Assembly: GCA_000014925.1 (NCBI GenBank)
Contig: CP000474.1
Span: 62,001-126,000 of the forward strand
Source: Paenarthrobacter aurescens TC1
Lineage (GTDB): Bacteria; Actinomycetota; Actinomycetes; Actinomycetales; Micrococcaceae
DNA length: 64,000 nt
Reading direction: 5' to 3'
Every line of letters starts with the position of its first letter. Positions within the stretch are counted from its first letter, which is position 1. Shown here piece after piece: positions 1 to 8,470 of this stretch. A model generated the notes under the pieces. The model worked only from the letters and a program-made list of their open reading frames with translations, had not been told where the DNA came from and searched no databases. The position numbers and the translations under genes were made by a program.

Positions 1-2
1 CC

Positions 3-404
3 GAGACGCTCACGGCGGATGACGCCGTCGTAAAGTTCCTGGCGATCACCCGGGAAGGCACCCCGGACGAGTTCCTTGCCGAGGTGCAGCCCGCGGTAGC
101 CCACCTTGTGTCCACCACACACTCAGCGCCGCGGACGGCGATGCTGGAGATGTCCGTTCCGGGCATCAACAAGGCCGTCACACTCGCCCAGTACGCCGAG
201 TCGCTGGGGATCGAAGCCGCCGACGTTGTGGCGTTCGGGGACATGCCCAATGACATCGAGATGCTGCGCTGGGCCGGGCACGGTTACGCGATGGCCAGTG
301 GACATCCTGAAGCCATCCTCGCCGCCGGGCAGCAGGCGCCGCACTTCGACGACGACGGCGTAGCTCAGATTCTCGAGGCAAAGCTGACTGAGCAGCGGGT
401 CTAG
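3..404 (+). CDS. HAD-superfamily hydrolase, Cof-like (3' part)
   Basis: Only the C-terminal 133 residues are in the window; the frame is open from the first bases, so the start lies outside. The visible part has HAD motif III lysine (GINKAVTL) and motif IV (VVAFGDMPNDIEML), the acidic pair that binds Mg2+. Together these are typical of Cof-type sugar-phosphate or nucleotide phosphatases with a C2 cap. The segment resembles the complete HAD protein at 46513-47358 (GDGRNDIEML), so the two are probably paralogues. Substrate cannot be read from sequence. The stop codon overlaps the stop of the convergent gene by four bases, leaving no room for a terminator. Confidence 0.85.
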   Translation, partial: ETLTADDAVVKFLAITREGTPDEFLAEVQPAVAHLVSTTHSAPRTAMLEMSVPGINKAVTLAQYAESLGIEAADVVAFGDMPNDIEMLRWAGHGYAMASGHPEAILAAGQQAPHFDDDGVAQILEAKLTEQRV

Positions 405-1330
405 TTCCGCCCGACGCGGGGAATCCAGCAGCGTACTGAATCACGGTAGTGCCGGAACTCGGCTCCAAACCGGCTTTCGAGGTCTGCTTCTTCGAGCGGC
501 CGGACAGCATAGTTCCACAGCAGCGAGCCGATCGCCGCGTATGCGACCACGAGCCATGAGCCCAGAATCAGGCCAACCGCAACGCCTTGGGTGATGCCGG
601 CAACCGCCATCGGGTTCCGAACCCATCGGTAAGGTCCGGCGATAACCAGGCGGTTGGGCATGGCGGAGGGCAGAGGGGTGCCGCCTCCGGCAGAGGACAT
701 GGTCACCGCGGACGCGATACCGAGGCAACTGGCCAGCACCAGCACCACCAGGCCGGCTGGCGCTGCGGTGGAGGGAAGAGCCAGCGAAACGGCCCACCTT
801 TGCTCGAACCAGCAGATGACTGACGGAAGCACAACCAGGAAGAGTCCCCAAAAGAGGGCCAATTGACCCATAGTTGCCGCCACGTTAGCCGCAACGCCGC
901 GGAGGGTGGGTGCCGGACGGAACGCGAACGGGCCGCGCACGATCAACTCCGTGGGGACACGGCCCTCCACCACAAGGAACAGCGCAATGGTTGAACAAGC
1001 GGCCGCAGCCAGCATGATCAGGACGCCCCACCCGGCTTCGGTACTGAATGTTGCGTAGGTGGCGAGGGCGACCGCAACGAGGCCGGTCCAGCTGGTAGCC
1101 ACCATCGCGCCGGTCCGCACCCCGAAGGCGGCCCAAGCGGAAGCGACGACGAACAGCGGAACATCAAAGGCCGCCACAAGAACGGGGTCCAGACTGCCGA
1201 GAGTGGCCGTCCGAATGGCCGGTGACAGGAAAACTCCCACCCACCACGCCAGCCCAGCCACGGCTTGGACAGCGAAGTAGATCCGGCCCCACCCTTGCGC
1301 CCGCGAAGCGGTAGGAGCCTCGCGATTCAC
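401..1330 (-). CDS. Isoprenylcysteine carboxylmethyltransferase-like integral membrane protein
   Basis: This 309-residue protein has about seven hydrophobic segments (roughly 17-36, 50-70, 75-95, 100-121, 154-174, 190-212 and 243-272). A C-terminal ICMT/PEMT-type signature follows: GPYRWVRNP at 232-240 and an acidic pair at 280-281, then a conserved basic tail. In this family that region binds S-adenosylmethionine and methylates lipid or isoprenyl acceptors at the membrane. The acceptor here is unknown. The start is GTG at 1330, overlapping the stop of the upstream SDR gene (GTGA), so the two are translationally coupled in one operon. Confidence 0.7.
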   Translation of the reverse strand: MNREAPTASRAQGWGRIYFAVQAVAGLAWWVGVFLSPAIRTATLGSLDPVLVAAFDVPLFVVASAWAAFGVRTGAMVATSWTGLVAVALATYATFSTEAGWGVLIMLAAAACSTIALFLVVEGRVPTELIVRGPFAFRPAPTLRGVAANVAATMGQLALFWGLFLVVLPSVICWFEQRWAVSLALPSTAAPAGLVVLVLASCLGIASAVTMSSAGGGTPLPSAMPNRLVIAGPYRWVRNPMAVAGITQGVAVGLILGSWLVVAYAAIGSLLWNYAVRPLEEADLESRFGAEFRHYRDSVRCWIPRVGRN

Positions 1331-2193
1331 GGGTGCCGCACGCCCTCTCCTGCCAGCAACGCGCGGTAGCCCTCCTTGTAAGTGGGAAAGGTGAATTCGA
1401 AACCGGTCGCCCTAATCCGCGCATTTGAACAGCGCTTATCGCCGGGGCCGGCGTCGGACGCGCCGCCAGGTTCCGCCGTCGGGGGTTCCGGGCATCCCAT
1501 CTCAGAGGCGAGGAAGCGCATGACGTCGCCCATTTCCGCCGCGTGATCATCAACGCCCACGTAGACCCTGTCCGGGGTTGGCGTCATGGTGGTGAGGTGG
1601 ACGATCATGGCCGCGGCATCGTCCCGATGGACGCGGTTGGTGTGCCGGGGTTGGGCGGGAATGACGGCTTGGCCGGTCCGGACCTGGTCGATCAGCCGGG
1701 TGCGACCAGGGCCGTAAATACCGCCGAGCCTTAGGGAGATGGGCTGTGTGGCCGTGCCGCGAGTCCGGGAGAACAACAGCTCCTCAGCCTCCACCAAGAC
1801 TTTCCCGCTGAACCGTGTGGGCTCCGTGGGTGTTGATTCGTCCACAACAGCTCCGCCGGAATCCTTGTACACAGCCGTTGAGGAGACGAAGAGGATCCGC
1901 TGCGGCTCAATGGATTGCCGTTCCAGCGCATCCAGGACGTTCTTTACACCGTTCAGATAGGCCGCGCGGTACGCCTCTTCGGTGGAAGCGTCGGCCGCGA
2001 CAGCCACCACCACGATGTCCACATCCGCGGGTAATTCCGGCACATGCTTGGAGAGGTCCGCGAAGACACCCCGGATCCCGGACGGCAGCTTCTCAGGGGA
2101 CCTGCGAAGGCCCACAACGTCATGGCCAGCGGCTGCGAAGCGCAGTCCGGCTTCGGTTCCAAGGTCGCCGCAGCCGGCAATCAACACAGTCAT
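1327..2193 (-). CDS. Atypical SDR-family NAD(P)-binding protein (YeeZ-like)
   Basis: This 288-residue protein has an N-terminal Rossmann fold with the glycine motif AGCGDLG (residues 6-12). The strand DIVVVAV and the segment SSTAVYKD follow, as in extended SDR epimerases. The usual catalytic YxxxK is not seen: the corresponding stretch reads TRFSGK, without a tyrosine in register. This matches the YeeZ-type atypical SDR group, so an epimerase reaction should not be assumed. It is the first gene of a two-gene operon with the membrane methyltransferase-like gene. Confidence 0.75.
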   Translation of the reverse strand: MTVLIAGCGDLGTEAGLRFAAAGHDVVGLRRSPEKLPSGIRGVFADLSKHVPELPADVDIVVVAVAADASTEEAYRAAYLNGVKNVLDALERQSIEPQRILFVSSTAVYKDSGGAVVDESTPTEPTRFSGKVLVEAEELLFSRTRGTATQPISLRLGGIYGPGRTRLIDQVRTGQAVIPAQPRHTNRVHRDDAAAMIVHLTTMTPTPDRVYVGVDDHAAEMGDVMRFLASEMGCPEPPTAEPGGASDAGPGDKRCSNARIRATGFEFTFPTYKEGYRALLAGEGVRHP

Positions 2194-2328
2194 GCCCCTA
2201 GTTTGTCAGTACCGCAGTGTCATCCAGTTCCCAGCCTCCATACAACCGGCGTTCACGTTGCGCCCGTAGGCTTCCAGCCAAGGACCCGTTCGCATCGTGT
2301 CTTACAAGTCGGATTTGCAGGGGGAAAC

Positions 2329-2598
2329 ATGGCCAAGCGCAGGATCAACAACGTCAATACCGCGCCAATGCGTCGCATCGAACCGGATCACCACTGGCAG
2401 TCGCTTCGCCAGGGAGACCGGGTCAAGGTCACGCTGACGCCCGGCTTCGAATCGGCCGGAGTGGTGGACGCCGTTACTGGCGATGCCACCGCGGTGTGGG
2501 TGGAGCTCGACGGCGGTCGCGGCCGGACGCTGGTGCATGTCAGCGACGGCGTGGCGATCGTTCCGCAATCGACGGCGGTCCTCCCGCAGGAGAGCTAA
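2329..2598 (+). CDS. Small conserved hypothetical protein
   Basis: This is an 89-residue protein starting MAKRRINNVN at ATG 2329, preceded by a strong ribosome binding site (AGGGGGA, about 5 nt spacing). The open frame extends further upstream, but the Shine-Dalgarno site fixes this start. The middle (GDRVKVTLTPGF, then AVWVELDGGRGR) alternates like a small beta-barrel, as in SH3 or KOW-type folds. No known motif was recognised, and the function is unknown. The glycerophosphodiesterase gene begins just after it on the same strand. Confidence 0.65.
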   Translation: MAKRRINNVNTAPMRRIEPDHHWQSLRQGDRVKVTLTPGFESAGVVDAVTGDATAVWVELDGGRGRTLVHVSDGVAIVPQSTAVLPQES

Positions 2599-2617
2599 CC
2601 GCGCCTTCGCCATGGGC

Positions 2618-2623
2618 TACGCT
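2618..2623 (+). promoter_or_regulatory. -10 element of a leaderless promoter
   Basis: TACGCT fits the actinobacterial -10 consensus TANNNT. It is followed by exactly six bases and the GTG at 2630, the geometry expected when the transcript starts at the start codon. Confidence 0.5.
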
Positions 2624-2629
2624 ACGGGA

Positions 2630-3409
2630 GTGACGCTGCCCTATTTCTTCCGCAAGGACGGTTCGGTGGGCCCTTTGGCCTTCGCCCACAGAGGGTTCTC
2701 GTTGGACGGCCTGGAGAATTCCATGGCCGCGTTCCGGGCAGCAACGGAACTCGGAACTGTGCACCTTGAAACCGACGTCCACACGACGGCCGACGGCGTA
2801 TTGCTGGTATTCCACGATTCATCCCTGGACCGGGTTACCGATTCAGTGGGCAAGATTTCCGAGCTGACCGCCACCCAAGTTGCTGCTGCCCGAATCGGCG
2901 GGGTGGAGCCGGTCCCAACCTTTGATGAGCTGGTTACCGCCCTGCCCCATGCCCGGCTGAACCTGGACGTCAAGGACTGGAACTCAGTGGGTCCCATGGC
3001 TGCTGCGATCGAGAAGCATGGTGTCCATGACAGGGTGTTGGTCACCAGCTTTTCGGACAGGCGTCGACGAGCAGTACTTTCCAGGCTGTCCCGTCGGGTG
3101 GCTTCCTCTGCCGGCAGCTCGCTGACCGCGCTGTTCGTTGTACTTGGCCCGGTGCTTCCGGCGCCTTTGGCACGCAAGCTGCTTGCCGGCGTCGACGTCT
3201 TCCAAGTCCCTGTCCGTTACGGGCGGGTCCCCGTGGTGACCCCGGGGTTCATACGCCGCGCCCATCGCCTGGACAGGCAAGTGCATGTGTGGACCGTCAA
3301 CGATCCCGTGGAGATGGAGCGTCTCCTGGACCTCGGTGTGGACGGCATCGTGTCCGACCGCCTCGACCTGCTCAAGGAAGTCCTGGTGCGCCGGGGCCAG
3401 TGGGCGTAA
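2630..3409 (+). CDS. Glycerophosphodiester phosphodiesterase
   Basis: This is a 259-residue cytoplasmic GDPD-family TIM barrel that hydrolyses glycerophosphodiesters to glycerol-3-phosphate and an alcohol. The metal and catalytic residues are visible: HRG at 20-22, E29 in the LEN motif, ETD at 47-49 and the second catalytic histidine at 62 (FHDSSLDR). The C-terminal WTVND and GVDGIVSDR motifs are also typical. No signal peptide is seen. I chose GTG 2630 because a -10 hexamer sits six bases upstream; an in-frame ATG at 2612 is the alternative and would add six residues. Confidence 0.9.
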   Translation: MTLPYFFRKDGSVGPLAFAHRGFSLDGLENSMAAFRAATELGTVHLETDVHTTADGVLLVFHDSSLDRVTDSVGKISELTATQVAAARIGGVEPVPTFDELVTALPHARLNLDVKDWNSVGPMAAAIEKHGVHDRVLVTSFSDRRRRAVLSRLSRRVASSAGSSLTALFVVLGPVLPAPLARKLLAGVDVFQVPVRYGRVPVVTPGFIRRAHRLDRQVHVWTVNDPVEMERLLDLGVDGIVSDRLDLLKEVLVRRGQWA

Positions 3410-3450
3410 ACCGCCGCGCGAGTTGGCATTAATTGCCATTTCGGCGGGGG

Positions 3451-5280
3451 TTAGTTGCCGCCCTCGATCGCGGCCGGACGGGTTTGGCTTGCGCGGATCC
3501 TCTCCAGGTGGAACTTATTGCTGCGGTCGAAGTTGAAGATGCCGTTCTTCTCCTGGAAAACGTCCGTTAGCTGCGTGTAGCAGTAGCCGAACATGTCCGG
3601 GTTATCCAGCAGCACAGAGCAGAGGCCGTCGAAGCGGGTGTAGAACTCTTCCTCGCTGCTGACGCGCTGGCCGTAGCCCCATGACGTGGATACATCGCTT
3701 CCTTTCACCGCCTGGCGGGCTTCCACTTCGTTCCACCAGATGCCACCGAACTCCGAGACGAAGAACGGCTGGCCGGCGTAGGGCACAGAGTATTCCTCGC
3801 CGTCGGCTTTGCGGTTGATGTACGGCTTACCCTCGGCCAGGCCTTGCTGTTCAATGCGGAAGCGGTCCGGGTCTTGCTCGTAAGAGTGGGAATCGTAGAT
3901 GTCCGTTTCCCGGATCCGATGCGCGTAACCGGATGCGTCGATGACAGGCCGGGTGGGATCGGCGAGCTTGGTGGCCAGGAACATGGCCTCCGTGACGTCA
4001 TCCAGGACCGTCAACCGATCGTGCAGAATCTGGTGTGTCTCATTGAGGGGGCACCAGCCGATGATCGAGGGGTGGTTGAAGTCGCGCTTGAGCACCTCGA
4101 GCCATTGGGCTACGAAGCTCGCCGTGGGTTTCTGGTTGTGGCCTATGGTGCCGCCGCCGGAGACACCCCAGTCACCGAACTCGCCCCACACCAAGTATCC
4201 AAGCCGGTCCGCGTGATAGAGGAATCGCTCTTCGAAGACCTTCTGGTGCAGGCGGGCACCGTTGAATCCCGCGGCCATGGACAGCTCGATGTCCCTGACC
4301 AGGGCTGCCTCGTCCGGGGAGGTCATGAGCGACTCCGGCCAGTAACCCTGATCCAGGACAAGCCGTTGGAAAACAGCCTTGCCGTTGATGCGGACAACCT
4401 TGCCGTCCAACGCAATCGATCGCACGGCTGCGTAGCTGCTGACGTGGTCAACAACCTCGCCGGAGCCGTTCCGCACACAAACCTCGAGGTCGTAGAGGAA
4501 AGGATCCTCGATGGACCAGGGCCGGAGGGAGCCCTCCGGAATGCTGAGACGGAGTGACGGAGTGAGGTCAAGATCGGCCTTCGCCGATTCCTCGATCCTC
4601 ATCCCCGAACCGTCAGACAGGACGGCGGTAACCGTGTGCCCGCTCCTGTTCTGGCTGACGGGCACCTCCAGGGTGATGCTGGAGTCCGCGAGGTTGGGGG
4701 TCATACGGAGCCGCTTGATGTGAACTGCGGGGACGGCTTCCATCCACACCGTCTGCCAAATCCCGGTGGTCCGGGTGTACTGGCAGTGGGTGTTGTTGTA
4801 CCAAGTGGCCTGCTTGCCACGCGCCTGCATTTCGTGCCGCGAGTCCCTGGCACGCACCACGATCACAGCGTCCGTTCCGGGCTCGACTACTCCTTCGAGG
4901 TCCGCAGTGAAGGGCGTGAAGCCGCCGCGGTGGCGGGCTACTTCAACCCCGTTAACCCAAACTGTGGCGTCGTGATCCACGGCGCCAAAGTGCAGCAGGA
5001 CGTTCTGACCTGCCCATTCCTGAGGGATTGTCACTGTTCGTCGATACCAGACGGCTTCCATGAAATCGACGTGCTCTATCCCCGAAAGGGCCGATTCCGG
5101 TGCGAACGGAACCAGGATCTCGCTGTTGAGTTCGCGGGTGGTGAGCCCGCGTTCCAGACCGGAGTCACCGGCGTCGATCTCAAAACCCCAGGTTCCGTTG
5201 AGGTTCAGCCACTTGTCGCGGACCAATTGCGGACGGGGATGCTCGGGTTTGGGCATGGCGGGGGTCACATTTTGGCTCAC
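3451..5280 (-). CDS. Glycoside hydrolase family 2 (beta-galactosidase/beta-glucuronidase-like)
   Basis: This 609-residue protein has the GH2 three-part layout: an N-terminal jelly-roll (about 20-185, with GTWGFEIDAG), an immunoglobulin-like domain (about 190-290) and a catalytic TIM barrel. The acid/base is in CPLNET (Asn413-Glu414) and the nucleophile in VSEFGG (Glu510). No signal peptide is seen, so it should act in the cytoplasm on imported glycosides. GH2 specificity varies (galactoside, glucuronide, arabinopyranoside, mannoside) and cannot be called here. The start is GTG 5280, set by a leaderless -10; the frame is open further upstream but is not supported there. No transporter is adjacent. 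Confidence 0.85.
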   Translation of the reverse strand: MSQNVTPAMPKPEHPRPQLVRDKWLNLNGTWGFEIDAGDSGLERGLTTRELNSEILVPFAPESALSGIEHVDFMEAVWYRRTVTIPQEWAGQNVLLHFGAVDHDATVWVNGVEVARHRGGFTPFTADLEGVVEPGTDAVIVVRARDSRHEMQARGKQATWYNNTHCQYTRTTGIWQTVWMEAVPAVHIKRLRMTPNLADSSITLEVPVSQNRSGHTVTAVLSDGSGMRIEESAKADLDLTPSLRLSIPEGSLRPWSIEDPFLYDLEVCVRNGSGEVVDHVSSYAAVRSIALDGKVVRINGKAVFQRLVLDQGYWPESLMTSPDEAALVRDIELSMAAGFNGARLHQKVFEERFLYHADRLGYLVWGEFGDWGVSGGGTIGHNQKPTASFVAQWLEVLKRDFNHPSIIGWCPLNETHQILHDRLTVLDDVTEAMFLATKLADPTRPVIDASGYAHRIRETDIYDSHSYEQDPDRFRIEQQGLAEGKPYINRKADGEEYSVPYAGQPFFVSEFGGIWWNEVEARQAVKGSDVSTSWGYGQRVSSEEEFYTRFDGLCSVLLDNPDMFGYCYTQLTDVFQEKNGIFNFDRSNKFHLERIRASQTRPAAIEGGN

Positions 5281-5287
5281 AATCAAA

Positions 5288-5293
5288 AACCTA
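5288..5293 (-). promoter_or_regulatory. -10 element of a leaderless promoter for the GH2 gene
   Basis: On the minus strand TAGGTT stands seven bases before GTG 5280. There is no Shine-Dalgarno sequence at that start, which supports leaderless translation. Confidence 0.45.
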
Positions 5294-5342
5294 ACGTGCC
5301 ACGGGGTTGAGTACCACCGGCCGCCGCGCAAGGATGAATACC

Positions 5343-6305
5343 GTGACCCGATTCCGTTTAGCAATCCTTGACGATTACCAGCAGGTCTCCGGCGATTACG
5401 CCCCGTGGGATTCACTGCTCGACGACGGCGTAAAGGTCAGCGTCTTCAGCGCACCTTTCCTTTCGAAAGAGCAAGCCGTGGCCGCCTTGGCGCCGTTCGA
5501 CATCATTGTGGCGATGCGCGAGCGAACCCGTTTTCCACAGGATGTCCTGGAGTCGCTGCCGAACCTGAAGCTGCTGGTAACCACTGGCATGGCCAACGCT
5601 GCGATCGATCTCGAGGCTGCGTCGGAGCGGGGCATCGTAGTGTGTGGAACGGGTGGTTCACCGGCTGCGGCGCCCGAACTGACGTGGGCTTTGCTGCTCG
5701 CTTTTGCCCGCAACCTGGCTGTGGAGGAGAACTCGCTGCGGGCTGGCGGCTGGCAGACCGGAGTTGGGTTTGAACTCGAAGGCAAGACGCTTGGAATAGT
5801 TGGACTAGGCAAGATCGGCAAGCGGATGGCGGGGTACGCCAAGGCATTCGGGATGGACGTTCTCGCGTGGAGCCAAAACCTCACGGCGGAAACGGCTGAG
5901 GCGGCTGGAGCCCGCAAGGTCAGCAAGGAAGAGTTGTTCAGGGAGTCCGACGTCGTGACGCTGCACTTGAGGCTTTCCGAGAGGACCGAGGGCATAGTTG
6001 GCTCGGAGGAACTCCGGCTCCTCGGCCCCGACGGCGTGCTGATCAACACCGCCCGCGGCCCCTTGGTGGATGAGGAAGCACTGATCCGAGCCTTGGAAGA
6101 GGGGTGGATCCGCGGCGCCGCACTGGATGTCTTCGACGAGGAACCCCTTCCGGCCGGCCATGCGCTGCTGCATTCCCCGCGGACTGTTCTCTCGCCGCAT
6201 ATCGGCTACGTGACGCACGAGAGCTACCGCCAGTTCTACGGTGGGGCCTTCGAAGATGTGAAGGCGTGGCTTGAAGGGGCTCCTGTGCGGGTGCTTGGCG
6301 GGTAG
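5343..6305 (+). CDS. D-2-hydroxyacid dehydrogenase family protein
   Basis: This 320-residue protein has the two-domain D-isomer-specific 2-hydroxyacid dehydrogenase fold. Its NAD-binding motif is GLGKIG at 154-159, and the catalytic set is Arg238 (NTARG), Glu267 (DEEPL) and His286 (SPHIG). These enzymes interconvert 2-oxoacids and D-2-hydroxyacids with NAD(P)H; phosphoglycerate dehydrogenase-like activity is possible but the long PGDH C-terminus is absent. The start GTG 5343 has AAGGA eight bases upstream; ATG 5334 is an alternative. It is divergent from the GH2 gene. Glycerate kinase downstream fits a hydroxypyruvate/glycerate route, which is inference. Confidence 0.85.
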   Translation: MTRFRLAILDDYQQVSGDYAPWDSLLDDGVKVSVFSAPFLSKEQAVAALAPFDIIVAMRERTRFPQDVLESLPNLKLLVTTGMANAAIDLEAASERGIVVCGTGGSPAAAPELTWALLLAFARNLAVEENSLRAGGWQTGVGFELEGKTLGIVGLGKIGKRMAGYAKAFGMDVLAWSQNLTAETAEAAGARKVSKEELFRESDVVTLHLRLSERTEGIVGSEELRLLGPDGVLINTARGPLVDEEALIRALEEGWIRGAALDVFDEEPLPAGHALLHSPRTVLSPHIGYVTHESYRQFYGGAFEDVKAWLEGAPVRVLGG

Positions 6306-6330
6306 CTCCAGCCGTTGCTGTGCGCGCGTC

Positions 6331-6430
6331 GCACCCGTTAGCGCCAAGCGCACCCCTTCGTTGCCGCACCCGTTAGCGCCGCACGCACCCGGTGGGCGTG
6401 CTAGCCGCACCCGGTAACGCCAAGCGCACC
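6331..6430. repeat. Cluster of three 24-bp intergenic repeats
   Basis: Three near-identical copies of a unit beginning GCACCCGTTAGCGCC and ending in GCACC lie at 6331-6354, 6366-6389 and 6407-6430. The first and second differ in the central AAG/GCA bases; the third has GGTAACG for GTTAGCG. Further GCGCACC-type fragments surround them. No reading frame explains them. The spacing (35 and 41 bp) is too irregular for CRISPR. Confidence 0.7.
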
Positions 6431-6534
6431 AGAGGTTACGGGGGCGCGTGGCGGCTATTGGTGCGCCGCTCTGGAAAGAGGGCCTTCCATCGCCAACATT
6501 ACGCGCTGGGCAAGCGCTTTCCGAGCGAAGCTGG

Positions 6535-6540
6535 CAAGAT
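6535..6540 (+). promoter_or_regulatory. -10-like element of a leaderless promoter for glycerate kinase
   Basis: CAAGAT is followed by six bases (GGACCC) and then ATG 6547. No Shine-Dalgarno sequence is present before that ATG. Confidence 0.4.
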
Positions 6541-6546
6541 GGACCC

Positions 6547-7689
6547 ATGCGTATCCTCATCGCCCCTGACAAGTTCAAGGGATCCCTGACCGCCGCCGAA
6601 GCCGCGTCAGCCATGGCCGAAGGCGCACTGCGCGTTTATCCGGATGCCGTAACCACCCAGTTTCCGGTGGCCGATGGCGGCGAAGGCACCTTGGATGCCG
6701 CGATTGCCGCGGGCTACGAGGAGCGGAACAACGCAGTCGTGGGCCCCATCCTCAAGCCCGTTGGGGCCTCGTGGGCGATCCGCAAGGATGCCTTCGGCGG
6801 CGCAAGCGCAGTCATCGAGACCGCAATGGCTTCCGGCTTGGCGCACATGGAGCCCACCCCTGAGAACTCGCTGCGCGCCCACAGCTACGGCTGCGGCCAG
6901 CTGGTAGCGGCAGCCCTCGACGCCGGTGCAACCGAGATCGTGCTCGGATTGGGCGGCTCTGCAATGTCCGACGGCGGCAGCGGCGCCTTGCGTGCATTGG
7001 GGCTCAAACCCCTTGATTCGGCCGGCAATGTGGTGCCGCTCGGCGGAGGTTCCCTGACCGACGTCGTTGCTTTGGACGTCTCCGAGCTGGATCCGCGGCT
7101 TTCGAGCGTAAAGTTCCGTATCGCCGTCGACGTCCAAAACCCGCTGTACGGCCCGGAAGGTGCCGCCCATGTTTTCGGCCCGCAGAAGGGTGCCGATGAG
7201 GACGCCGTTGAAAAGCTCGACGCCGGTCTCCGCAACTGGGCGTCGCTCCTTCGGGAAGCCACTGGCCGCGACGTGAACGTTCCGGGAGCTGGAGCAGCGG
7301 GCGGGTTCCCGGCGTCGTTCCTGGCTTTCACTGACGCCGCGCTGGAAGGTGGGTTTGCGCTGGTGGCAGGGCTGACGGGTCTCGCGAAGCACCTTGGCGA
7401 GGCCGATCTGGTGATCACCGGCGAGGGCTCCATGGACGAGCAATCGCTCACGGGCAAGGCCCCGATTGCCCTGGCCGACGCCGCGAGCGTGCATGGAATT
7501 CCCGTGATTGCAGTGGCTGGACGCATCACGGTGACGCCGGAAGACCTGGCCAAGCACGGAATCGTGGCAGCCGCTCAGTTGCTGGACGTAGCGCAGCGCA
7601 AGGATGGCGTTCCGGACGTCGCCGACGCCGTTGCGAACGCCGGGAAATACCTCGCGTGGGCTACGAGCCAGGTGCTCGAAGGCGCCTGA
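6547..7689 (+). CDS. glxK: Glycerate kinase (GlxK/GarK type)
   Basis: This 380-residue protein belongs to the glycerate kinase type-1 family, which phosphorylates D-glycerate (usually to 2-phosphoglycerate) with ATP in glyoxylate and photorespiration-like salvage. Family hallmarks are the N-terminal IAPDKFKGS, FPVADGGEGT, the glycine-rich GLGGSAMSDGG and the C-terminal TGEGSMDEQS. Length is typical for the family. The start is ATG 6547; the frame continues 99 bases upstream but only this start has promoter geometry. The upstream hydroxyacid dehydrogenase could supply glycerate by reducing hydroxypyruvate; this coupling is inferred from order only. Confidence 0.9.
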   Translation: MRILIAPDKFKGSLTAAEAASAMAEGALRVYPDAVTTQFPVADGGEGTLDAAIAAGYEERNNAVVGPILKPVGASWAIRKDAFGGASAVIETAMASGLAHMEPTPENSLRAHSYGCGQLVAAALDAGATEIVLGLGGSAMSDGGSGALRALGLKPLDSAGNVVPLGGGSLTDVVALDVSELDPRLSSVKFRIAVDVQNPLYGPEGAAHVFGPQKGADEDAVEKLDAGLRNWASLLREATGRDVNVPGAGAAGGFPASFLAFTDAALEGGFALVAGLTGLAKHLGEADLVITGEGSMDEQSLTGKAPIALADAASVHGIPVIAVAGRITVTPEDLAKHGIVAAAQLLDVAQRKDGVPDVADAVANAGKYLAWATSQVLEGA

Positions 7690-7932
7690 TTACTGGCGGT
7701 AGCCCTCCACTTCGCTGACTGGTCGTGCCGAAGCGTCGTCAGGGTTCTCTCCTGCGTCCCTCTTTGCCCGGCGTTGGCGCAGCAAGTCCCAGCACTGGTC
7801 GAGCTGGGCTTCCAGCTGCGCCAAGCGGGCGGTGCTGTCGCCGCCGCCGTCATCCGACCCGGCAGCATCGCGGAGGCGGTGTTCCTCCTCCACCAGCGAT
7901 TGAATTCGCTCCAGAAGATCCTGATTGTCCAT
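7690..7932 (-). CDS. DUF2630 family protein
   Basis: This 80-residue acidic protein matches the DUF2630 pattern seen in actinobacteria: an N-terminal LLERIQSLVEEEHRLR helix, then LDQCWDLLRQRRAKR, and a C-terminal VEGYRQ. It looks all-helical and possibly coiled-coil. The family function is unknown. I place the start at the second ATG (7932) because GAGGAG lies eight bases upstream; the first ATG (7938) is too close to it. Its stop directly abuts the convergent glycerate kinase stop. Confidence 0.8.
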   Translation of the reverse strand: MDNQDLLERIQSLVEEEHRLRDAAGSDDGGGDSTARLAQLEAQLDQCWDLLRQRRAKRDAGENPDDASARPVSEVEGYRQ

Positions 7933-8014
7933 TGTCATGACTCCTCGTAGTGGTTTGCGCGGTTAGTTAGCAACGTAGTCCTGCTGATGGGGTGCGTCTA
8001 CTGGTAGCCACCGG

Positions 8015-8020
8015 CATACT
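8015..8020 (+). promoter_or_regulatory. -10 element of a leaderless promoter
   Basis: CATACT is followed by six bases and ATG 8027. No ribosome binding site precedes that ATG. Confidence 0.45.
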
Positions 8021-8026
8021 TGGCTC

Positions 8027-8470
8027 ATGAAATTCACTACCACCATCGTGGGCGATGGCAACAAGGCGGGCATCGAGGTTCCGGACGAGATCGTTGATGG
8101 GCTGGGTGCAGGCAAGCGGCCCCCGGTGGTGGTGACCATCAACGGCCAGAGTTATCGCAGCAGCATCGCCGTGATGGGCGGTAAATATATGGTGGGTGTC
8201 AGCTCGGCAAACCGTGAACTGACCGGGGCTGCGGCGGGGGACACCGTGGACGTCGGCCTTGAAGTGGACACCGAACCGCGGGTTATCGAGGTTCCCGAGG
8301 ACCTGGCCGCCGCGCTGGACTCGGAGCCTGACGCGAAGGCGTTCTACGCCACATTGAACTACAGCAGCCAACGGCGCTACGTCGAGCCGATCGGTGATGC
8401 CAAGACCGAGGAGACGCGCGCCCGGCGGATCGCGAAGGTAGTTTCGGATTTAAAGGCCGGCAAGAAATAG
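8027..8470 (+). CDS. DUF1905 / YdeI (OmdA)-type protein
   Basis: This 147-residue protein has an N-terminal DUF1905 beta-barrel-like domain (about 1-95, with PDEIVDGLGAGKRPPVVVTI) and a short C-terminal YdeI/OmdA-type helical tail (YVEPIGDAKTEETRARRI). It is common in actinobacteria. YdeI-like proteins have been linked to peptide and bacteriocin resistance in Gram-negatives, but that is not evidence for function here. It is probably a cytoplasmic single gene. Confidence 0.8.
   Translation: MKFTTTIVGDGNKAGIEVPDEIVDGLGAGKRPPVVVTINGQSYRSSIAVMGGKYMVGVSSANRELTGAAAGDTVDVGLEVDTEPRVIEVPEDLAAALDSEPDAKAFYATLNYSSQRRYVEPIGDAKTEETRARRIAKVVSDLKAGKK

Noticed and set aside
6331..6430. Possible CRISPR array
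   Set aside because: There are only three repeats, with unequal spacers of 11 and 17 bp and no cas genes nearby.
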